From Bacillota bacterium (GTDB taxonomy: Bacteria; Bacillota; Clostridia; Christensenellales; Aristaeellaceae), in the NCBI GenBank assembly GCA_023402355.1, contig JAEXCG010000022.1, forward strand, positions 1 through 28,869: a stretch of 28,869 bases of DNA. The letters run 5' to 3'. This document shows positions 1 through 7,158 of the stretch, piece by piece. Each line of letters begins with the position of its first letter. Position 1 is the first letter of the stretch. Under the pieces are notes generated by a model that was given only the letters and a program-made list of their open reading frames with translations, made no database searches and was not told the DNA's origin. Position numbers and translations under genes: made by a program.

Positions 1-569
1 TCAACCTGCTGTTTTCGAGCGGCGAGACGGTGCTCTTCGCCTGGGGCTTTGTAAAGCTCACGCGCGAGGGGCTGCAAAACGCGGTCTTCTTCTCCCTGCG
101 GCTGGTGTTCCTCGTGATGGGCACCTCCATGCTGACGCTGACCACCTCGCCCGTCGTGCTGACGGACGGGCTGGAGCGCATGATGCGCCCGCTGTCGAAG
201 CTGCACTTCCCCTCGCACGAGCTGGCGATGATGATGACGATCGCCCTGCGCTTCATCCCCACACTGCTGGAGGAGGCCGACAAGATTATGAAGGCCCAGA
301 TGGCCCGCGGCGCGGACTTTGAAAGCGGCAATCTGGTGACGCGCGCGAAGGCGATGATCCCTTTGCTGGTGCCGCTGTTCGTGGGCGCGTTCCGGCGGGC
401 GACGGACCTCGCGATGGCGATGGAGGCGCGATGCTACCGCGGCGGCGAGCAGCGCACGCGCATGAAGGAGCTGGGTTACACGCGCGTCGATTTCGTCGCG
501 CTGCTCGTGATGGCCGCTTTCGTCGCGCTGATCGTCGCGCAGGGGAGGCTGCTGCATGTCTTCTTCTGA
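1..569 (+). CDS. ecfT: Energy-coupling factor transporter transmembrane protein EcfT (5' partial)
   Basis: C-terminal part of the EcfT scaffold of an ECF vitamin/metal importer; the frame is open to the left edge, so the N-terminus is missing. The visible protein is hydrophobic and carries the two family coupling helices: an Ala-Arg-Gly motif in AQMARGADF and a second one, AMEARCYRGG, where the usual Gly is Cys. These helices contact the EcfA ATPases in the family. The stop overlaps the truA start by 14 bp, so the two are translationally linked. An ecfA-ecfT-truA order is common in Firmicutes downstream of ribosomal protein genes, so ecfA1/ecfA2 are expected just outside the window. Family call is firm; substrate cannot be told. 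Confidence 0.9.
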   Translation, partial: NLLFSSGETVLFAWGFVKLTREGLQNAVFFSLRLVFLVMGTSMLTLTTSPVVLTDGLERMMRPLSKLHFPSHELAMMMTIALRFIPTLLEEADKIMKAQMARGADFESGNLVTRAKAMIPLLVPLFVGAFRRATDLAMAMEARCYRGGEQRTRMKELGYTRVDFVALLVMAAFVALIVAQGRLLHVFF

Positions 570-1341
570 CGCGCGGCGCATTCGACTGATCCTCGAGTAC
601 GACGGCACGAATTACGCCGGCTGGCAGCGGCAGATCAACGCGCCCAGCGTGCAGCAGACGCTGGAGGAGAAGCTGTCGCGGCTGCTGGGCGAGCGCACCT
701 GCGTGACGGGCTCCAGCCGTACGGACGCGGGCGTGCACGCGCTGTGCCAGAACGTGCACTTCGACACGACCTCCCGCATCCCGGGCGACAAGTTCGCGTT
801 CGCGCTCAACACCCTGCTGCCGGGCGACATCCGCGTGCGCGAATCGATGGACGCTCCGGCGGACTTTCACGCGCGGTTTTCCGCCACGGGCAAGGTCTAC
901 CGCTACGCCATTCAAAATACGCGCCACGCGCCCGCCATCGACCGCCTGACGCACGCGCACGTGCCCCTGCCTTTAGACGAGGCGCGGATGGACGCGGCGG
1001 CGCAGGCCATGGTGGGCTACCACGACTTTGGGGCGTTCGCTGCGGCCGGTTCGGTGGTGCGCGACACGCGCCGCACGATTTACCGCGTCAAGGTGTACCG
1101 CCGCTTAGAGCGCGTCTATCTGCTGGTGCACGGCGACGGCTTCCTGTACAACATGGTGCGCATTCTCGCGGGCACGCTCATCGGCATCGGGAACGGCAAG
1201 CTGCCGCCGGACGCGCTCGCGCGGGCCATCGAGACGGGCGACCGGCTGGACCTGGGTATGACCGCGCCCGCGCACGGCCTGACGCTGTTGCGCGTCTTCT
1301 ATGGAGACGACGAGCAGGCGGCGAAGTTTTTTGTCGTATAG
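556..1341 (+). CDS. truA: tRNA pseudouridine(38-40) synthase TruA
   Basis: 261 aa, normal length for TruA, which converts uridines 38-40 of the tRNA anticodon arm to pseudouridine. The start of the family is clear (EYDGTNYAGWQ near residues 14-24) and the catalytic motif SSRTDAGVHA holds the nucleophile Asp57. The C-terminal half keeps the DGFLYNMVR motif. The ATG lies inside the end of ecfT, 14 bp overlap, which fits an operon. The gene ends just before a hairpin with a T-tract that looks like the operon terminator. Confidence 0.97.
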   Translation: MSSSDARRIRLILEYDGTNYAGWQRQINAPSVQQTLEEKLSRLLGERTCVTGSSRTDAGVHALCQNVHFDTTSRIPGDKFAFALNTLLPGDIRVRESMDAPADFHARFSATGKVYRYAIQNTRHAPAIDRLTHAHVPLPLDEARMDAAAQAMVGYHDFGAFAAAGSVVRDTRRTIYRVKVYRRLERVYLLVHGDGFLYNMVRILAGTLIGIGNGKLPPDALARAIETGDRLDLGMTAPAHGLTLLRVFYGDDEQAAKFFVV

Positions 1342-1350
1342 CCAACCTTT

Positions 1351-1404
1351 AACCTCCCAAATTGCTCTAACGGATGAAAACGAGAGCGAAAGGGAGGTTT
1401 TTTT
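1351..1404 (+). terminator. Terminator hairpin after truA that contains the next gene's ribosome binding site
   Basis: AACCTCCC (1351-1358) pairs with GGGAGGTT (1392-1399), an inner stem TTGCTCT/AGAGCGA (1362-1368/1383-1389) extends it, and seven T follow (1398-1404). The 3' arm is also the Shine-Dalgarno sequence AGGGAGG of the gene starting at 1406, so folding would both end transcription and hide the ribosome site. Confidence 0.7.
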
Positions 1405-1405
1405 C

Positions 1406-2668
1406 ATGAAAAGGTTATGGGCTGCGCTGCTGCTGCTCGCGTGCCTGACGCCGCTGGCCGCCACCGCGGAGGACGCGCGGACGTATTTGGAGCGCGGGGC
1501 GTACAACGAGGCGTACATCGCGGCGCGGGCGTCGGGCGACGAGGAAGTCATGCGCTTGGCGCTCGAGCAGATCGCGGAGCAGCCCGAGCTCTGGCGCGTG
1601 CGCTGGGAGGAGGGCAAAGCAGGCTACGCGGACGTGAGCGGCGCGTGGCGCATCGCGCCGCAGTTTTTCTTCGCGAAGGACTTTAACGAGGAGGGCTACG
1701 CGCCCGCGAAGCAGGCGCAGGATCGGATGGGCGTAATCGACCGGACGGGCGCGTTCGTCGTGCTGCCCGAGTGGGAGGCGGTAAGAGAGGTTCGCGACGG
1801 ATACGTCCTGGTGAGCGTGCGCGAGGACGGCCGGGGACGCTGGCAGTACGGCATCATAGATCTGGCGGGCCATGTGATCGTCGAGCCGAAGTACGATTAT
1901 CTGGAGCTTCCCAGCGAAGGGCTCATCGTCGCGGGCAGGCTCAACTACCACATGGGCTACCTCGACCTTTCGGGGAAGTGGGCGATCGGGCAGCATTTTT
2001 CGCTGGTTTCCCCGTTCCGCGACGGCGCGGCGCGCGCCTGGGAGGCGGGCTCGGAGAAGTACGCGCGGGTGGGCGTGATCGACAGGGAGGGCAACTGGAT
2101 CGAGCGACCCCAGTGGCAGGACGTCACGGAGCCGGACGCCGAGGGCAGGCGCTTCGTGCGCAAGCAGATGGGCGGGCAATGGGGGCTGATCGGCGCGGAC
2201 GGGCGCTGGATCGTGCGGCCCCGCTGGGACATTTTGAACGAGCCGGATGGAAAGGGCAACCGCACCGCGTTGGTGGACGGCCTGTGGGGCCTGATCGACG
2301 CGAACGGGAGCTGGCTTGTGAAGCCCTGCTGGCTGAATGCGAGCTTACCGGGCGAACAGGGCGAGCGCGCCGTGCGGGCCGCGGACGGCCTGTGGGGGAT
2401 GATCGACGCGGACGGAGGCTGGCTGACGCAGCCGCAGTTTGACTATGAATGGCTGGGCGCTTTCTCGGCCTATGGCTGCGCGCTGTTTTACGATGCAGGG
2501 GGCGTCGGCGCGCTGGACCGCGCGTATCGGGTCGTCTGGCACGTCCCCTGTGAATCCATCGGCAAATATCGTGACGGCGTCGCTGCCGTCACCCGCGCGC
2601 AGGGACGGGAGGAGGGCTGCGTCGATTTCCTCGGCAACCTGCTGTGGATGGGCAAAAAAGAGATTTAG
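1406..2668 (+). CDS. Secreted WG-repeat protein
   Basis: 420 aa. The start chosen is the ATG at 1406, 8 nt after AGGGAGG; a longer open frame reaches back into truA but would destroy the signal peptide. The N-terminus is a clean Sec signal (MKRLWAALLLLACLTPLAATA, cleavage after about residue 21). The rest holds at least eight WG/beta-propeller-like repeats of the type WGLIDANGSWLVKPCW, about 35-50 residues apart, often with the WG reduced to MG, YG or VG. WG repeats are usually taken as protein-interaction modules; no catalytic motif is seen. It is probably cell-surface or secreted. Function unknown. It may be poorly expressed by readthrough from truA because its ribosome site sits in a terminator stem; no good promoter of its own was found. 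Confidence 0.82.
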   Translation: MKRLWAALLLLACLTPLAATAEDARTYLERGAYNEAYIAARASGDEEVMRLALEQIAEQPELWRVRWEEGKAGYADVSGAWRIAPQFFFAKDFNEEGYAPAKQAQDRMGVIDRTGAFVVLPEWEAVREVRDGYVLVSVREDGRGRWQYGIIDLAGHVIVEPKYDYLELPSEGLIVAGRLNYHMGYLDLSGKWAIGQHFSLVSPFRDGAARAWEAGSEKYARVGVIDREGNWIERPQWQDVTEPDAEGRRFVRKQMGGQWGLIGADGRWIVRPRWDILNEPDGKGNRTALVDGLWGLIDANGSWLVKPCWLNASLPGEQGERAVRAADGLWGMIDADGGWLTQPQFDYEWLGAFSAYGCALFYDAGGVGALDRAYRVVWHVPCESIGKYRDGVAAVTRAQGREEGCVDFLGNLLWMGKKEI

Positions 2669-2766
2669 GGACGTGCATGGGCTTTCTTTGTGCCCCCGCG
2701 GCGTGCTATAATAAGGGAACCCCTGCATAGACTGGCAGCGAAGTGTCAACTATGGAGGGGAGCAGG

Positions 2767-3033
2767 GTGAAGGATTATATAGAGGAGCGCGTGCTGCGCG
2801 TGGCGCAGTATATCGTGGATACGGGGGAAACCGTCCGGCAGGCGGCCAAGGTCTTCCGCGTGTCCAAATCGACCGTGCACAAGGACCTGGATGAGCGCCT
2901 GCCGGAGCTGGATGCGGAGCTGTTCGAGCGCGCCCAGGCGGTGCTCCTTAAAAATAAGGCCGAACGTCACCTGCGCGGCGGGGAAGCGACGCGGGGAAAG
3001 TACATCGAAAAGCGCAGGGCGGCGGAGACGTGA
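2767..3033 (+). CDS. spoIIID: Sporulation transcription factor SpoIIID
   Basis: 88 aa. SpoIIID is the small DNA-binding regulator that works with sigma-E in the mother cell of sporulating Firmicutes. The helix-turn-helix VRQAAKVFRVSKSTVHKDL and the tail RHLRGGEATRGKY are hallmark sequences. The GTG at 2767 is taken as start because it lines up with the family N-terminus (V/M-KDYIEER) and stands 6 nt after GGAGGGG; the frame is open 24 nt further up. A TATAAT-like hexamer lies at 2707-2712 without a good -35, so another sigma factor is possible. It lies 24 bp before mbl, the same order as in Bacillus subtilis. It shows the organism is, or recently was, a spore former. Confidence 0.93.
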   Translation: MKDYIEERVLRVAQYIVDTGETVRQAAKVFRVSKSTVHKDLDERLPELDAELFERAQAVLLKNKAERHLRGGEATRGKYIEKRRAAET

Positions 3034-3057
3034 GGCGTACCAAAGGAGAGAAAGACG

Positions 3058-4074
3058 ATGTTTGGATCGGATGATATTGCCATCGACCTGGGCACGGCGA
3101 GCGTGCTGTGCGTCATCAAGGGGAAGGGGATCGTCCTGCGCGAGCCCGCGGTGGTGGCGGTGGACAAGGCGACGCGCGGCATCCTCGCCGTGGGCGAGGA
3201 CGCGCAGCGCATGCTGGGGCGCACGCCCGCCGGCATCCTGGCGGTTCGTCCCCTCAAGGAGGGCGTCATCGGGGACTACGACCTCACGGAAAAGATGCTG
3301 CGCTATTTCATGCGCAAGGTCGTCGGCAAGCGCACGCTGTTTCGTCCGCGCACGGTGGTCTGCGTGCCGGGCGGCGTCACCGAGTTCGAGCGCCGTTCGA
3401 TGGTCGACATCCTGCTGGACGCGGGCGCGCGCAAGGCGCAGCTCGTGGACGAACCCCTGGCCGCCGCCGTGGGCGCGGGTTTGGACGTGACGCAGGCCTA
3501 CGGCACCATGGTGCTCGACGTGGGCGGCGGCACGGCGGACCTGGCGGTGCTCTCCCTGGGCCGCGTGATCGTGGGCAACACGATCAAGATCGCGGGCGAC
3601 CGCTTTGACGAGGCGATCACGCGCTACGTGCGGCGCAAGCACAACCTGATGATCGGCGAGCGCACGGCCGAGGAGCTCAAGATCACCATCGGCGCGGCGA
3701 TGACGCGCGGCGACAAGCTGACGATGGAGGCGACAGGGCGCAGCCTGATCACGGGCCTGCCCAAGACGATCAGCCTCGGCTCGGACGAGATGGTGGAGGC
3801 GCTGGACGAACCGCTGCAGGAGTTCATCGAGAACGTGCACGCGCTGCTGGAGCGCACGCCCCCGGAGCTTGCGGCGGACATCTTCGAGCGCGGCATCACC
3901 ATGACCGGCGGCGCGTCGCAGCTTTTCGGCTTCGACCAGTACATCACGAAGTACTTAAAGGTCTCCTGCCGCGTGGCGGAGGACCCCGAGGGGTGCGTCG
4001 CCATCGGCATGGGGCGCATGCTGGAGGACAAGGAAACGCTGGGCGGCCTGCTCAGCGAGGGCAAAAGGAGATAA
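3058..4074 (+). CDS. mbl: MreB/Mbl family bacterial actin
   Basis: 338 aa, full length for MreB-like actins that form membrane filaments and guide cell-wall synthesis along the rod. The actin-fold nucleotide motifs are present: phosphate 1 (AIDLGTASVLC, residue 8 on), phosphate 2 (LDVGGGTADLAVL, about 150-162) and the adenosine motif (TMTGGASQLFGF, about 281-292). ATG follows AAGGAG. Paralogues MreB, Mbl and MreBH cannot be separated by sequence reading alone; Mbl is preferred because the gene directly follows spoIIID, as in B. subtilis. Probably co-transcribed with spoIIID and ended by the hairpin at 4080-4123. Confidence 0.9.
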   Translation: MFGSDDIAIDLGTASVLCVIKGKGIVLREPAVVAVDKATRGILAVGEDAQRMLGRTPAGILAVRPLKEGVIGDYDLTEKMLRYFMRKVVGKRTLFRPRTVVCVPGGVTEFERRSMVDILLDAGARKAQLVDEPLAAAVGAGLDVTQAYGTMVLDVGGGTADLAVLSLGRVIVGNTIKIAGDRFDEAITRYVRRKHNLMIGERTAEELKITIGAAMTRGDKLTMEATGRSLITGLPKTISLGSDEMVEALDEPLQEFIENVHALLERTPPELAADIFERGITMTGGASQLFGFDQYITKYLKVSCRVAEDPEGCVAIGMGRMLEDKETLGGLLSEGKRR

Positions 4075-4079
4075 AAAGG

Positions 4080-4123
4080 GCGCGCAGCGTGCGGCGGACG
4101 AATCCGCGCAGGCTGCGCGCTTT
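4080..4123 (+). terminator. Putative terminator after mbl
   Basis: GCGCGCAGC (4080-4088) pairs with GCTGCGCGC (4112-4120), with a further GCGG/CCGC pairing inside, followed by only TTT. It separates the convergent genes mbl and the TtcA-like gene. The weak T-tract lowers confidence. Confidence 0.5.
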
Positions 4124-4146
4124 GCGCATGCGGGCGGCAAGGCCGC

Positions 4147-4887
4147 TCATTCCTCCTCCGGCTTGCCGACGATCCGCTTGTCCCAAAGGCCGTACTGTTC
4201 CCTGTTTTGCAGGGCCTTGAGCATATATTCCTTCAGGTGCGGATAGGTATGGGAGAGGGAGGAAAGCAGGTCCTTCATCTCCTGGCGCTTGGTGTTGCCG
4301 TCCGCCGGGCAGGGGTTGTGCAAAACGGGCAGGGAGAGCTCCTTCGCCACGTGGATGACGTGCTTTTCGGGCAGGTAGACCATCGGGCGGATGGCCGTGA
4401 TGCCCGTGCGCGAGAGGTACGTGTTCGGGTGAAAGGTGTGCAGGCGCGCCTCGAAGACGAGGCTGAGCAGGAGCGTTTCGATGACGTCGTCGCGGTGGTG
4501 GCCCAGCGCGACCTTGTTTGCCCCCTGCGCGACGGCCGCGTCGTAGAGCGCGCCGCGGCGCATCTTGGCGCACAGCGCGCAGGGGTTTTGTTCCTTGCGG
4601 ATGTCGAAGATCACCTGCGCGATCTGCGTATCGACGAGGGTGTAGGGCACCTCGAGCTGTTCGCACAGGGCGCGGATGCCGCCCACGTCGAACGGGCGCA
4701 GGCCCATGTCGAGCGTGATCGCGCAAAGCGTAAAGTTCTTATGGCTGAACTTGCGGTACAGGGAAAGCGCGTAGAGCAGCAGCAGGCTGTCCTTGCCGCC
4801 GGACACGCCCACGGCGATGCGGTCGCCGTCCCCGATCAATGAAAAGTCCTCGTCCGCGCGGCGGATGCAGCCCAGAACGGTCTTCAA
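4147..4887 (-). CDS. TtcA-like tRNA 2-thiolation PP-loop ATPase
   Basis: 246 aa from a TTG start at 4887, which has GAGGGG about 8 nt upstream; the frame is open to 5076 but that extension would include this gene's own promoter. The PP-loop SGGKDS (residues 29-34) binds ATP and activates the tRNA base. A CxxC (Cys103, Cys106) and a third Cys (Cys193, in NPCPADG) match the three cysteines that hold an oxygen-sensitive Fe-S cluster in TtcA. The family thiolates tRNA cytidine 32; several TtcA-like clades of unproven substrate exist in Clostridia, so no symbol is given. Conserved GHHRDD also fits the family. It diverges from the exporter gene at 5014. Confidence 0.85.
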   Translation of the reverse strand: MKTVLGCIRRADEDFSLIGDGDRIAVGVSGGKDSLLLLYALSLYRKFSHKNFTLCAITLDMGLRPFDVGGIRALCEQLEVPYTLVDTQIAQVIFDIRKEQNPCALCAKMRRGALYDAAVAQGANKVALGHHRDDVIETLLLSLVFEARLHTFHPNTYLSRTGITAIRPMVYLPEKHVIHVAKELSLPVLHNPCPADGNTKRQEMKDLLSSLSHTYPHLKEYMLKALQNREQYGLWDKRIVGKPEEE

Positions 4888-4929
4888 AAATACGTCCCCT
4901 CTTCCATGACGAGAATCTGTCAGGAGAAT

Positions 4930-4958
4930 AGTATAGCAGTCATTGACACCGCGCGCAA
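4930..4958 (-). promoter_or_regulatory. Promoter of the TtcA-like gene
   Basis: On the minus strand TTGCGC (4958-4953), 17-nt spacer, TATACT (4935-4930). The start of transcription would be near 4923, about 35 nt before the TTG codon. It overlaps the plus-strand promoter at 4943-4971. Confidence 0.65.
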
Positions 4959-4971
4959 GAAATGTTATCCT
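4943..4971 (+). promoter_or_regulatory. Promoter of the small exporter gene
   Basis: TTGACA (4943-4948), 17-nt spacer, TATCCT (4966-4971). It points to the gene at 5014 and shares 16 bp with the minus-strand promoter, so the two polymerase sites should exclude each other. Confidence 0.65.
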
Positions 4972-5013
4972 AAAAACGTTGTGTTTCAATAAAATCATAC
5001 CGGGAGGAATTGC

Positions 5014-5532
5014 ATGCATCCTGCACTTTATACGCTGGCCGCCGCCGCGCAGAATACGTTCGTCTGGTCCGAGCACATCGGTAAGGTGATTACGACGGCG
5101 CTGCTCAGCATGGTGCCCGCCTTCGAGGGGCGCTACGCGATTTCGGTGGGCCTTGCCATCGGCATGCCCGTCGTGTTCACCTATCTGCTGGCGTTCGTCT
5201 TTTCGACCCTGCCGATGCCGTTCATCATGTGGCTGCTGCGTCCCATCTTAAAGTGGCTCTACTCCCTGCCGATCCGGCCCCTGCGGCGCTTTGCCGCGTG
5301 GGTCGAGAACCGCTCCATGCGCAAGTCCAAGGAGGTCGACACCAAGGGGCTGCTGGGCCTGTTCCTGTTCGTCGCCATTCCCCTGCCGGGCACGGGCGTG
5401 TGGACGGGCACCGCGATCGCGACGCTGCTGGAAATGAACCGCAAGCAGGCCGGGTTTGTGATCGTGCTGGGCAACATGGTCGCCTGCCTGATCATGACGC
5501 TTCTGACCACCGGCGTTCTATCGATCTTTTAA
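5014..5532 (+). CDS. Small multidrug export-like membrane protein (COG2426 type)
   Basis: 172 aa, all-membrane protein with about four or five hydrophobic segments (near residues 22-42, 50-80, 108-135, 145-170). The stretch MVPAFEGRYAISVGLAIGMP and the later FVAIPLPGTGVWTG are typical of the family named putative small multi-drug export protein; its transport role is largely inferred from the name. ATG at 5014 follows GGGAGG by 7-8 nt. It stands alone between its own promoter and the metK promoter. Confidence 0.8.
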   Translation: MHPALYTLAAAAQNTFVWSEHIGKVITTALLSMVPAFEGRYAISVGLAIGMPVVFTYLLAFVFSTLPMPFIMWLLRPILKWLYSLPIRPLRRFAAWVENRSMRKSKEVDTKGLLGLFLFVAIPLPGTGVWTGTAIATLLEMNRKQAGFVIVLGNMVACLIMTLLTTGVLSIF

Positions 5533-5561
5533 GGACGGTGACACATTGGGCAACCTGTCAC

Positions 5562-5591
5562 TTGACAGGGCGGGGAGCGCCCTGTTATAAT
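5562..5591 (+). promoter_or_regulatory. metK promoter with palindromic spacer
   Basis: TTGACA (5562-5567), 18-nt spacer, TATAAT (5586-5591): both hexamers match consensus. A perfect 8-bp inverted repeat, ACAGGGCG (5565-5572) and CGCCCTGT (5578-5585), fills the spacer and part of the -35. It could be an operator or a leftover terminator stem for the upstream gene. Another inverted repeat, GTGACA/TGTCAC (5538-5543/5556-5561), lies just upstream. Confidence 0.8.
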
Positions 5592-5614
5592 GCCAAGCGA
5601 TGACAAGTGAATAA

Positions 5615-5717
5615 CCTTATCCAGAGTGGCGGAGGGACTGGGCCCGATGAAACCCGGCAACCGGACGGCGACGTTCAGGTGCTAATTCCCACAGCGGTTT
5701 TCCGCTGAAAGATGAGG
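5615..5717 (+). promoter_or_regulatory. SAM-I (S-box) riboswitch aptamer
   Basis: Hallmarks of the S-box are all present: CCTTATC opening P1 (5615-5621), the CAGAGTGGCGGAGGGACTGG core, GATGAAACCCGGCAACC, GGTGCTAATTCC, the P4 stem AGCGG-TTTT-CCGCT (5693-5706) and the closing GAAAGATGAGG. P1 is CCTTATC paired with GATGAGG (5711-5717). In the family, S-adenosylmethionine binding stabilises P1 and turns expression off. It controls metK, the SAM synthetase gene, giving product feedback. Confidence 0.97.
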
Positions 5718-5736
5718 TGTGGGTTATCCGCTAATC

Positions 5737-5764
5737 CGCCTCGTCTTAGGACGAGGCGTTTCTT
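5737..5764 (+). terminator. Riboswitch-controlled terminator (expression platform) before metK
   Basis: CGCCTCGTC (5737-5745), loop TTAG, GACGAGGCG (5750-5758), then TTTCTT. The 3' strand of the aptamer P1 (GATGAGG, 5711-5717) can pair with CCTCGTC (5739-5745) with one G-U pair, giving the antiterminator. With SAM bound, P1 holds GATGAGG, the terminator forms and metK is off. Confidence 0.93.
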
Positions 5765-5805
5765 ATGACCGGCGCCGCAAGGCGCGAAAGCAAAGGAGAA
5801 TGACC

Positions 5806-6978
<1,173 letters not shown>

Positions 6979-6990
6979 AACCGCATAAAG

Positions 6991-7030
6991 GGCCGCGCGG
7001 TCGGGGGAAAGCTCCCGCCGCGCGGCCTTT
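6991..7030 (+). terminator. Terminator after metK
   Basis: GGCCGCGCGG (6991-7000) pairs with CCGCGCGGCC (7018-7027); the loop can pair further (CGGGG with CTCCCG). Only TTT follows, so efficiency is uncertain. Confidence 0.65.
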
Positions 7031-7057
7031 GAATTTGCCGCCCGCCCCGCCGCGCGG

Positions 7058-7086
7058 TTGCAAGCGGGGGAAGGCTTTGGTATAAT
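7058..7086 (+). promoter_or_regulatory. recD2 promoter
   Basis: TTGCAA (7058-7063), 17-nt spacer, TATAAT (7081-7086), about 70 nt before the recD2 start. Confidence 0.7.
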
Positions 7087-7158
7087 AGGCATATCGCGGA
7101 AGCTGCCGCTTCACTTGGCATGGAGAAGCGGCGCTTTCCTTTCGGAAGGGGGATTTGC

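Noticed and set aside
4888..5076. Longer version of the TtcA-like gene
   Set aside because: It would include its own promoter and overlap the exporter gene; family proteins begin close to the TTG at 4887.
5719..5805. Upstream extension of the metK frame
   Set aside because: It would run through the riboswitch terminator; the GTG at 5806 has the right ribosome site and family N-terminus.
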